A stretch of 12,364 bases of DNA, from assembly GCA_030615435.1 (NCBI GenBank), contig JAUWZH010000047.1:1-12364 (forward strand), read 5' to 3'. Shown here piece by piece: positions 1 to 6,573 of this stretch. Made by a program: the position numbers and the translations under genes. Each line of letters begins with the position of its first letter. The stretch's first letter is position 1. Under the pieces are notes generated by a model. That model had not been told where the DNA came from, searched no databases, and saw nothing but the letters and a program-made list of their open reading frames with translations. This DNA comes from Candidatus Brocadiaceae bacterium. GTDB lineage: Bacteria; Planctomycetota; Brocadiia; SM23-32.

Positions 1-501
1 CTGGAGGGCAATGCGTGCCACGTGTCCGTTCGTGAGGCAGTGCCCCTTGCGCCCGTTGATTTCCAGCAGCACACCTTTGCTCGCTGCCAGGGCGACGTCG
101 TCCGCGGTGATGAGCCCCGGATGGGCCAGCACGTCGGCGCCGGCTTCGATGGCGGCGCGGTTGGTGCCTTCCTGCACGGGCTCGTCAATGGTCTCTCCGT
201 GAACCAGCACCACGAGGGCGCCGAGTTTGCGGGCGTTCGCGACGAGCTCGCCGATCAACTCGGGAGGCACGTGGGTCAGCTCGCAGCCGGGCAGGATTCT
301 CATGTCCCCGTAATGCCCCCGCACCGCCTCGCAAAAGGCACACGTGCTGCGGAGCACTTCCTCGAGGTTCGCGTGGTCACAGTGGTCGCTGATTACCACC
401 CCGTGGTAGCCCTGGTGCTGGCAGCGGCGCGCCAGCTCTGCAAGGCCCAGCACTCCGTCGCTGTTGTAGCTGTGCGTGTGGAGGTCGTACACGGTCTGCA
501 T
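1..501 (-). CDS. PHP-domain metal-dependent phosphoesterase, C-terminus cut by window edge
   Basis: The first 167 residues of a PHP-family phosphoesterase are visible, and the gene runs off the left edge. Metal-binding motifs appear in family order: DLHTHS (H8, H10), then NSDG (D15), ISDHCDH (D39, H40, H43), GCELTHV (E74, H77), LVHGE (H101) and LAHPG (H127). These motifs bind a two- or three-metal centre that hydrolyses phosphoesters, as in histidinol-phosphatase-like and nucleotide-phosphoesterase members; the substrate cannot be told. The start is fixed by an in-frame TGA four codons upstream of the ATG at 501. The Shine-Dalgarno is poor: a GGAG lies almost against the start codon. It follows the DUF1854 gene on the same strand after 118 nt, a gap holding a possible promoter, so it may be expressed separately. 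Family is confident, function is not. Confidence 0.9.
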   Translation of the reverse strand, partial: MQTVYDLHTHSYNSDGVLGLAELARRCQHQGYHGVVISDHCDHANLEEVLRSTCAFCEAVRGHYGDMRILPGCELTHVPPELIGELVANARKLGALVVLVHGETIDEPVQEGTNRAAIEAGADVLAHPGLITADDVALAASKGVLLEINGRKGHCLTNGHVARIALQ

Positions 502-575
502 GCTCCATCGTCAGGGGCAAGAGCAATCGCGATAGCGGCCGTCGGCGCCCGCTCACTCCCGGGCGGGGCTGAGGT

Positions 576-604
576 ATTTTACAGGAAGGCGCCAGCCTCG
601 TGAA
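576..604 (-). promoter_or_regulatory. Possible sigma70-like promoter for the PHP gene
   Basis: On the minus strand, TTCACG (599-604, four of six matches to TTGACA) and TAAAAT (576-581, five of six to TATAAT) are separated by exactly 17 nt. The site lies in the 118-nt gap after the DUF1854 gene and about 75 nt upstream of the PHP start. A short dyad, CGCCCG (546-551) with CGGGCG (560-565), follows in the presumed leader. This is prediction by eye only. Confidence 0.35.
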
Positions 605-619
605 AGGACCTGCTGCGCC

Positions 620-1153
620 CTACATATCCGGCATGAGGTGAGCGATGCTTCCGCGGTCGAGGGCGCGCCAGTTTCTGATTTCGTAACGATTGCCGTCCAC
701 ATCCTTGACGAGCATGCGGCTGCCGCCTATCTTGCGCACGTTGCGGCGGGGATCGCGCACCTCGAAGACGCGCGCGCCCTTGTCGGTCTTGACCGTCCAG
801 GTCTTCACAGCGAGGTTTTCCTCCGTACTGATGATGGCTTCGATGGAGGGCATGAAGTAGGCTTTGTCGAGCTCCTCGCGCAGGACCCTTCGGGACTCTT
901 TGTCCAGGGAGTCCGCCTGCTTCATGACACCGATTTCCTCCCCTTCGGTGTCGAAGAAGGCAACCGCCGCCATTGCCGAAGAAATGGGGAAGACGCTGGC
1001 GATACGGCCGATTTCGTGCTCCTTCCCGTTGACGGTGAGCCGCATGTTCTTTCCCATTTCCGGGCGGCGCAGCGTCACCTGGTCGGTCTGGACCGAAAAG
1101 TCGCTGTACTGCCTGGGCTCTAGTCGCAGCCCCTTCGACAGTGAGGTACCCAT
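620..1153 (-). CDS. DUF1854 family protein, partner of the upstream ABC transporter
   Basis: A 177-residue soluble protein with no signal peptide or membrane helix. It reads as the DUF1854 family, a domain of unknown function known to be associated with ABC transporters (fused or adjacent) and, in some Proteobacteria, with a transporter linked to cyanophycin metabolism. Recognisable stretches are LTVNGKEHEIGRI (about 39-51), the acidic/hydrophobic DTEGEEIGVM (about 68-77), a charged helix RRVLREELDKAY (about 88-99) and a C-terminal strand-rich part with KTDKGARVFEVRDPRRNVR and ending HLMPDM. The ATG at 1153 is preceded by AAGGAG and GGAG sequences; the first overlaps the TAA of the ABC gene. 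The two genes are 19 nt apart and almost certainly co-transcribed. No catalytic residues are evident, so a regulatory or ligand-binding role for the transporter is inferred. Confidence 0.8.
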   Translation of the reverse strand: MGTSLSKGLRLEPRQYSDFSVQTDQVTLRRPEMGKNMRLTVNGKEHEIGRIASVFPISSAMAAVAFFDTEGEEIGVMKQADSLDKESRRVLREELDKAYFMPSIEAIISTEENLAVKTWTVKTDKGARVFEVRDPRRNVRKIGGSRMLVKDVDGNRYEIRNWRALDRGSIAHLMPDM

Positions 1154-1172
1154 TGTGGTGTGCTCCTGCTCC

Positions 1173-3854
1173 TTATGTCACCGGCGTGGCTTGCTTGACT
1201 CGTGAACTGCTCATCAGGTCCTGTATCTCTACCAGGTTGCGGTAGATTCCGCCCTCACGGGCGAGAAGTTCCTCGTGTGTGCCCATCTCGATGATCTCCC
1301 CTTTGTCGAGCACGACCAGCCGGTTGGCGTTCTTGAGAGTGGAAAGCCTGTGGGCGATCGCAATCGTGGTGCGACCCTTCATCAGGTGATCCAGTGCTCC
1401 CTGAATCATGGCCTCGGTGGCAGTGTCAACCGAAGAGGTGGCCTCGTCGAGAATCAGGATGGCCGGGTCCTTCAGAATGGCTCGGGCGATGGCGATGCGT
1501 TGCCTTTCACCGCCCGAGAGGCCGACGCCTCGCTCCCCGGTGTAGGTATCGTAGGCGTCGGGCATGTCCATGATGAAGTCGTGGGCGTTTGCCGCCCGCG
1601 CCGCCAGGATGACCTCCTCGTCCGTGGCCTCCGGGCGTCCGTATGCGATGTTATCGCGCAGTGTGCCGGTGAACAGGAACGTATCCTGCAGCACCATTCC
1701 GATGTGGCGGCGCAGGTCTGTGAGGCGCACCTCTCGCAGGTCGCGCCCGTCCAGAAGCATGCGCCCTTTGGTGGGGTCGTAGAAACGCGCCACCAGCTTC
1801 ACGAGGGTGCTCTTGCCGGAGCCGGTCTGGCCCACCAGCCCGATGATCTCGCCGGGCTTCACATCGAGGTTGATGTTCTTGAGGATCGTTTCGCCCTTTT
1901 CGTAGGCGAAGCTCACGTTCTCAAGCGCCACAGAGCCGCTGGTTTTCTCCAGCGGCTTCGCATTGGTGGCATCCGCCACCTGGGAAGGGGTGTCGAGGAT
2001 GCCGAAAACCCGCTCAGCCGAGACGGCCGCTGACTGGAACATGCCGGTCAGCTCCGCCAGGGCTATCACCGGGCTGTAGAACTGGATCATGTAGGCGTTG
2101 AACATCACGAGCACGCCCAGCTTGAGCTCTTCCCTGACAACCAGGTGGCCGCCGTAAGAGTAAATGACAAACATGCCCAGCGAGGTCAGGAGGAGCATCA
2201 TCGGGTTGAAAATGCTTTGCAGTTTGACCGAGCCCATGACCGCCTGGCGGAACTCTGCGCTCTTGCCCTCAAAGGCGAGGACCTCTCTGGCCTCTTGTCC
2301 GAACGCACGGACCACGTGCACTCCGGAAATGGATTCACTGAGCACGTTGAAGAGCGAGGCATTCTTGTGCTTGACACGCCGATACGTCACGCGCATCCGC
2401 CTGGCGAACACTATCGTGCTCACCACCATCAGGGGGGTGGCGAGCAGTGTCAGCAGGGCCAGTTTCCAGTGGAACACCATCATCACCGTGCCGATGCCGA
2501 TGATGGTGAGGATGTAAATGATCACGTTGGGGAGGCCGCTCACCACGAAGCTGTTCAACTCCGCCGTGTCGCTCGTCACCCGCGACATGATCCGCCCGGT
2601 GTGTTCCCGCTCGTAGAAGGAAAGGCTGAGCCGCTGGAGTGCCCGGTAAAGCTGCGAGCGGATGTCGTGAACCACCTTGGCGCCCAGAGAGCCCATGAGG
2701 TACCTCCGAGCGAAGGACAACACGCTGCGAACGATGAAAACACCGAGCAAGGCCAGCACCAGCACTCCCACCGTTCTGTGGCGTCCTGCCTTGCTGGCCT
2801 CCACGACGTCATCCTTGGTGATCTGAGCGTCAGCGTCGCGTGGCTCCACAGCTCTGAGGTCCACCCCGAGGTGGAAAGCCAACTGCCGCGCCGCTGGTGC
2901 TGCAGGCAGCTCCTTCACTTCGGCGGCGTATTTCTCGACATCCCGTTCCGTTATGCAGCCACGCGGCCCGGTGCCCTCTATCACCTTGTAGCTGACCAGT
3001 TGTCTGTATGCGAGTTCCTGTGCGGCGGCAGTGGCAAACCGGTCTCGGTGGGACAGGTATTTCTTGATGTCATTTTTGGTAATCAATCTGTATTTGCCGG
3101 AACCATCAATGACCGAGGGATTGACGTCGTTCTCTCGTGCCAGTCGGTAGGCCTTCTTTGAGGCGAACAGCTCGGCCTGGTCTGCCGCCCGCAGCCCGGA
3201 AGTATCTTGTTGAGGAAGGATGGTCGGCACGTCGAGCGGCCCGTCAATGAGCAGGCGAAGAATGTTGGCCGGCGCCAGCCCCAACGCCGTCAGGGCAAAT
3301 GCGAGCAACAACCCCACGGCAGCCTGCTTCCAGTAAGGCACCAGGTACTTCAAGATGCGCCACATCCTGGCTCGCACGTTCACGCACTTGGGGCACACGT
3401 CGCCCTGGTGATCGAGGGGGTAGCCGCAATTCGGACAGCGATAGGTCAGCTTGACTTCCTTGGGGGCCCTGCCGTCCGCGTGCTGCTGGGCCTTCTCATC
3501 CTCCGACAGCTCCCTGCCGAGGCGCTTGTTGATCTCGTGCTCCGCCTCCTCGAAACGCTCGGACAGCGTCTTGGAGTAACGAATCAAAGCCATCCGACGC
3601 CCGTCGTTGAGCTGCGCTTCCAGGACGCCGTTGCCAACGTACTCGCTGGAGAGGACGAACTCCACCTCATCCAGCAGGAGGCGAACCTGAAGCTTACCAT
3701 CGGAGCGGCTCAGCAGTTCCGAATAGGTCATCTCCAGCGTGGACTTCTCGTAGCGACCGTCCAGGTTCATGTCCGAGACGACACGGTACGAGTCCCCTGG
3801 CCCCCGGGCCGGTGGAGGCTGTTTTTCTTGCTCGTCGTTTTGTTTCTCGTCCAC
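1173..3854 (-). CDS. ABC exporter (fused membrane and ATPase domains) with zinc ribbon and three E3-binding-like domains in the first loop
   Basis: 893 residues from the chosen GTG. In order: a soluble N-terminal domain (about 30-110); a zinc ribbon with C140, C143, C154 and C157; TM1 (about 173-200); a 155-residue insert (about 205-359) reading as three E3-binding-like repeats (231-268, 275-310, 318-353); TM2-TM6 (about 362-606); and an ATPase domain from about 642. The ATPase is intact: Walker A GQTGSGKST (675-683), Q723, signature LSGGE (779-783), Walker B ILILDE (D803, E804) and switch H835. It is a half-transporter exporter that should work as a dimer; the substrate is unknown. The start at 3854 is preferred because AAGGA lies 8 nt upstream; an in-frame GTG at 3893 would add 13 residues but lacks such a site. 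A typical half-exporter has about 580-600 residues, so roughly 300 are extra. The DUF1854 gene follows in the same operon. Confidence 0.93.
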   Translation of the reverse strand: MDEKQNDEQEKQPPPARGPGDSYRVVSDMNLDGRYEKSTLEMTYSELLSRSDGKLQVRLLLDEVEFVLSSEYVGNGVLEAQLNDGRRMALIRYSKTLSERFEEAEHEINKRLGRELSEDEKAQQHADGRAPKEVKLTYRCPNCGYPLDHQGDVCPKCVNVRARMWRILKYLVPYWKQAAVGLLLAFALTALGLAPANILRLLIDGPLDVPTILPQQDTSGLRAADQAELFASKKAYRLARENDVNPSVIDGSGKYRLITKNDIKKYLSHRDRFATAAAQELAYRQLVSYKVIEGTGPRGCITERDVEKYAAEVKELPAAPAARQLAFHLGVDLRAVEPRDADAQITKDDVVEASKAGRHRTVGVLVLALLGVFIVRSVLSFARRYLMGSLGAKVVHDIRSQLYRALQRLSLSFYEREHTGRIMSRVTSDTAELNSFVVSGLPNVIIYILTIIGIGTVMMVFHWKLALLTLLATPLMVVSTIVFARRMRVTYRRVKHKNASLFNVLSESISGVHVVRAFGQEAREVLAFEGKSAEFRQAVMGSVKLQSIFNPMMLLLTSLGMFVIYSYGGHLVVREELKLGVLVMFNAYMIQFYSPVIALAELTGMFQSAAVSAERVFGILDTPSQVADATNAKPLEKTSGSVALENVSFAYEKGETILKNINLDVKPGEIIGLVGQTGSGKSTLVKLVARFYDPTKGRMLLDGRDLREVRLTDLRRHIGMVLQDTFLFTGTLRDNIAYGRPEATDEEVILAARAANAHDFIMDMPDAYDTYTGERGVGLSGGERQRIAIARAILKDPAILILDEATSSVDTATEAMIQGALDHLMKGRTTIAIAHRLSTLKNANRLVVLDKGEIIEMGTHEELLAREGGIYRNLVEIQDLMSSSRVKQATPVT

Positions 3855-3862
3855 GCTGAAGT

Positions 3863-3867
3863 TCCTT
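3863..3867 (-). promoter_or_regulatory. Ribosome binding site that decides the ABC exporter start
   Basis: AAGGA on the minus strand lies 8 nt before the GTG at 3854, whereas the longer GTG start at 3893 has no comparable site. The site sits inside a 12-base sequence that recurs at 4031-4042. Confidence 0.6.
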
Positions 3868-4005
3868 CTGTGCTGTGCTGAAGGCGCACGCACAGAGACG
3901 GAGATAGTCGAGGAGATCGCTCGGGAAAAGAAAAAGCGAGCGCGCAGCGACCCGCCGTCGCGGCTTGCTCGTCTTGGAAGGTAGTAGTGATTTGCATCAT
4001 AACGA

Positions 4006-4025
4006 ACCGGCGATTACTCACCGGT
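4006..4025. promoter_or_regulatory. Inverted repeat at the presumed -35 region of the ABC operon
   Basis: ACCGG (4006-4010) and CCGGT (4021-4025) form a 5-bp dyad with a 10-nt centre. It lies just upstream of the TATGAT at 3996-4001 read on the minus strand, where a -35 box would be expected but is absent. This could mark an activator or repressor site. Such a short dyad can also arise by chance. Confidence 0.2.
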
Positions 4026-4225
4026 CGTCATGAAGTTCCTTCATCACTATCAGTCCGTTCGGTCAGGATGGAACGGTGATCCGTCACGTAGAAGATTACT
4101 CCTGTCCGAAGTACCGAATTTCAAGTCTACCACCAAACCAACCCCCAGTCAATACCCCCCCCGAATTATTTCTTGAAAATCCCTCTTCCTTGCCCCACTC
4201 GAATGCTGTGAGAGGCCCCTGAAAT

Positions 4226-4241
4226 GCCCTCACAAGAGGGC
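4226..4241. promoter_or_regulatory. Perfect 6-bp hairpin in the isomerase upstream region
   Basis: GCCCTC (4226-4231), loop ACAA, GAGGGC (4236-4241). Neither strand has a T-run after it, so it is not a standard terminator. It may be an operator or a leader hairpin of the isomerase transcript. No function is claimed. Confidence 0.25.
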
Positions 4242-4482
4242 GAGAGGGATTCTGGAGAATTTTGAATGCATCTCAAGAAAAGCAATTCAATTCCCCCCGG
4301 ACCGCCGAATTCCACGAGCCTTTTCCCCCTGGATGCAGCTTTCGGAACATCACAGGGCGCAGGTGAGGATGTCCCCCAACGGGAACTGGCTGGCCCGATC
4401 GAGACCGGCTCCCTTGACCTTGCCAGAATCCCCGCTTATCCTGAAGCCGCTTGGACGGGTGCCAAAACGCGTGGGCTCTTGT

Positions 4483-4488
4483 AAGGAG
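4483..4488 (+). promoter_or_regulatory. Ribosome binding site that decides the isomerase start
   Basis: AAGGAG is 9 nt upstream of the GTG at 4498. The frame is open further upstream to an ATG at 4333, but that extension of 55 codons has no ribosome site and a proline-rich, low-complexity reading unlike the family N-terminus. Confidence 0.65.
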
Positions 4489-4497
4489 AGGTTCGAG

Positions 4498-5742
4498 GTG
4501 CCACCTGTTTCGGAACGGCGAGTGAAAGAACGGTACGGAATCCTGGGCGAAGAGCTACAGGAGCATTGCATTGACATCGAAGTGGTCAAGGACAAGGTGA
4601 AAGCATTCGAGGTCGAGGTGCCCTCGTGGCTGTTCGGCCGCTTCGGCGGCGGGCGCTTCGGGGACTACATGCCGCCCGCCCCGGCGCCCGACGCGAACGC
4701 AAAGATCCGGGACGCCGCCTTCGTCCACAGCCTGACGGGCGCGGCTCCTCGGGTGGCGATTCACGTTGGATGGGACAAACCCCAAGGCGTTGCCTTTGAC
4801 GATGTTGAGGCCGACCAGTTCGCAGAGCTTCGCACTTATGCCCGAGGCCAGGGCATTGACATAGGTGCGGTCAACCCGACCCTCTTCCTGGACGGCACGC
4901 ATCTGGGCAGCCTGAGCTCTCCCATGGAGGAGGTGCGCCGGCGGCTCATTCGTCACTGTGTCGTTTCGTGCGAGGTCGCCGAGAAATATGGCCGGGGGCT
5001 CGTTACCTATTGGCTTCCCGACGGGACGAACTATCCGGGACAGGCGGACCTCTGGGGGCAGGAACGGCGCGTGCGCGAAGCATTCCGGGAAATCTACGAG
5101 ACCGCCAGCGACCAGGTCAGACACCTGATCGAGTACAAGGTTTTCGAACCGGGCACTTACTCAACCGTCATCTCCAGCGCCGGCATCGCCCGGGACATCG
5201 CCGCTTCGCTTGGTGACCGGGCGGGGGTGCTCGTAGACATGGGCCACCACCCCTGGGGCGTGAACGTCGCCCAGATCGTCGCTCACCTCATCGGCGAGGG
5301 CATCCCGGGCGGATTCCACTTCAACTCGCGCTACGCCGCCGACGACGACCACGCCGTCGAGCCCAACCGGTCCATGTACGCCATCTTCTGCGAACTTGTC
5401 GAGGCCGACGTGGTGACCAACCGCGACCCCGCTCGCAACTGGGCCTACATGGTGGATCAGTGCTCGGCGCTGGAGAACCGCATCCGGGCCGTGCTGCACA
5501 CCATAGATTCCCTCCAGGTCTCCCTCGCCAAAGCGCTCGTGCTGGACAGGGAGAGGCTCGGAGCGATGAGGGCGGAGAACAACATCATCGGCGCCAACCG
5601 GGTGTTCCTCGATGCGTTCCTGACCGACGTGCGGCCGATCGTGCGGACGGCGCGCCTGGAAAGGAACCTCCCCCTCGATCCCGTGGAAGAATACGACGCC
5701 AGCGGCTACCAGCAGAAGATCGAGCGGGAACGCAGGGCCTGA
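4498..5742 (+). CDS. rhaI: L-rhamnose isomerase-like sugar isomerase (RhaI type, TIM barrel)
   Basis: A 414-residue cytoplasmic aldose-ketose isomerase, close in length to the roughly 430-residue L-rhamnose isomerase of Pseudomonas stutzeri. Family motifs appear in order: HVGWD (89-93), GAVNPTLF (123-130), GSLSSP (137-142), IEYKVFEPG (E212), VDMGHHPWG (D247, H250), GGFHFNSR (H274), DDDH (282-285) and YMVDQ (D320). E212, D247, H274 and D320 should form the structural metal site, with H250 and acidic residues near 282-284 as the second, catalytic site; all are present. It would convert L-rhamnose to L-rhamnulose, but relatives act on several aldoses, so the true substrate is open. No rhamnulokinase or aldolase lies alongside. 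The gene stands alone, divergent from the ABC operon and convergent with the HAD gene. Confidence 0.88.
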   Translation: MPPVSERRVKERYGILGEELQEHCIDIEVVKDKVKAFEVEVPSWLFGRFGGGRFGDYMPPAPAPDANAKIRDAAFVHSLTGAAPRVAIHVGWDKPQGVAFDDVEADQFAELRTYARGQGIDIGAVNPTLFLDGTHLGSLSSPMEEVRRRLIRHCVVSCEVAEKYGRGLVTYWLPDGTNYPGQADLWGQERRVREAFREIYETASDQVRHLIEYKVFEPGTYSTVISSAGIARDIAASLGDRAGVLVDMGHHPWGVNVAQIVAHLIGEGIPGGFHFNSRYAADDDHAVEPNRSMYAIFCELVEADVVTNRDPARNWAYMVDQCSALENRIRAVLHTIDSLQVSLAKALVLDRERLGAMRAENNIIGANRVFLDAFLTDVRPIVRTARLERNLPLDPVEEYDASGYQQKIERERRA

Positions 5743-5811
5743 GGACCTATAGCCTCTCAGGAGTAGAGACCCGTTCTCGACGCCTGGCGGCCCGGCCGGC
5801 CGATGGCCCGC

Positions 5812-6477
5812 TCAGAGGCCGAGCATTTCGTCCGCGCTGAGGTCCGCGGGGGACCTGACCATCAGGCTGGTCCCCGCCAGTGGGCGCCTGCCGACGCCGA
5901 GGACTCGCATCCCCGCTCGTCTTGCGGCCTCGACGCCCGACGGGGCATCTTCGACGACCAGGCAGCGTTTCGGCGGAACGCCGAGGCGCCTGGCCACCCG
6001 CAGGAATACCTCCGGGTGGGGCTTGCTGTGCGCGATGTCCATGCCCGAAACGCAGGCCTCAAAGGCATCCCTCAAGCCGAGTCGTTCTACTATCGAGGGA
6101 GCGTTCCTGGAGCCCGAGGCCACGGCAAGCCTCACTGCACGCCGTTTCAAAGCGCAGAGCAGCTCCCGAACTCCAGGCAGCACGTCCGCCGGAGCGAGGT
6201 CCTCGACAAGTTCGAGATAATAGCGGTTCTTGCGCTCGGCGAGCTCTGCCTTCTCGGCGTCGGAATAGCGGCGCGGAGCGTTTCGGAGAACGGCCTCCAG
6301 GCTCTCCATCCTGCTGGCGCCGAGGCATCGGCGGTTCACCCGGCGATCGAAATGTATCCCTTCTTCCTCGGCGAGGCGCTTCCAGCTCCGGTAATGCTGT
6401 TCGTCGGTGGAAACCAGTACGCCGTCCAGGTCGAAAATGACCGCCTCGATGGGTTCTCGCTCCCGGCGGATGCGCAT
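5812..6477 (-). CDS. HAD-superfamily hydrolase, beta-phosphoglucomutase-like
   Basis: 221 residues with all four HAD motifs: FDLDG (nucleophile D16, acid/base D18), ASGS (S121), HSKPHPEVFL (K152) and VVEDAPSGVEAA (E176, D177). The small helical cap (about 25-95) contains GASRMESLE (53-61), the signature that separates beta-phosphoglucomutases from ordinary phosphatases. If it is a true mutase it interconverts beta-glucose 1-phosphate and glucose 6-phosphate using an aspartyl-phosphate. No maltose, trehalose or kojibiose phosphorylase is nearby to supply the substrate, so a general sugar phosphatase remains possible. ATG at 6477 has AGAGG about 7 nt upstream. It is last in the minus-strand cluster, 96 nt after rph, and its end faces the isomerase gene across 69 nt. 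Confidence 0.85.
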   Translation of the reverse strand: MRIRREREPIEAVIFDLDGVLVSTDEQHYRSWKRLAEEEGIHFDRRVNRRCLGASRMESLEAVLRNAPRRYSDAEKAELAERKNRYYLELVEDLAPADVLPGVRELLCALKRRAVRLAVASGSRNAPSIVERLGLRDAFEACVSGMDIAHSKPHPEVFLRVARRLGVPPKRCLVVEDAPSGVEAARRAGMRVLGVGRRPLAGTSLMVRSPADLSADEMLGL

Positions 6478-6573
6478 TGGATGCCTCTCAACTGAGCCCC
6501 AATCTGCCGGCCCACCTTACCTCCGCCGCGCCGCAAGGACAACGAAGCGTGCCCGAACCGGCAGTCCAATGAC

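Larger units (their letters stand above)
3855..4497. other. 643-nt divergent intergenic region between ABC exporter and isomerase
   Basis: I see no convincing protein gene here. Toward the ABC gene there is a -10-like TATGAT (minus strand, 3996-4001) with no good -35 box; an ACCGG/CCGGT inverted repeat (4006-4010 and 4021-4025) covers the -35 position and could be an operator. The sequence TGAAGTTCCTTC occurs at 3857-3868 and again at 4031-4042. On the minus strand the second copy sets up a five-codon frame (4014-4031, MTTGE) with a good ribosome site. The dyad CGCTCG/CGAGCG (3918-3923, 3937-3942) lies in the ABC leader. A perfect hairpin lies at 4226-4241. A run of eight C occurs near 4155. 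No clear plus-strand promoter for the isomerase was found. Confidence 0.5.

Noticed and set aside
22..603. Plus-strand open frame of 193 codons at the left edge
   Set aside because: The minus strand in 1-501 encodes a PHP protein with its complete set of visible metal-binding motifs; this is its shadow.
2145..3161. Plus-strand open frame of 338 codons opposite the ABC exporter
   Set aside because: The opposite strand encodes the exporter with intact motifs; this frame is His-rich and has no recognisable domain.
3767..4021. Minus-strand frame of 84 codons overlapping the ABC start
   Set aside because: It overlaps the exporter N-terminus in another frame, has low-complexity basic and serine-rich sequence, and lacks its own ribosome site at the first start.
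4173..4201. TTGAAA as a -35 box for the isomerase
   Set aside because: No acceptable -10 hexamer lies at 16-18 nt from it, so I do not call a promoter.
4333..4497. 55-codon N-terminal extension of the isomerase to an upstream ATG
   Set aside because: The AAGGAG 9 nt before the GTG at 4498 and the length match to the family favour the shorter form; the extension looks like untranslated sequence.
5738..5761. CCTGAG/CTCAGG dyad in the gap between the convergent isomerase and HAD genes
   Set aside because: It sits where a terminator is expected, but the 12-nt loop, short stem and absence of a T-run make it unconvincing.
6488..6564. CTGCCGG and CCGGCAG inverted repeat in the rph-HAD gap
   Set aside because: The arms are separated by more than 60 nt and consist of GC-rich sequence common in this window; no functional pattern is evident.
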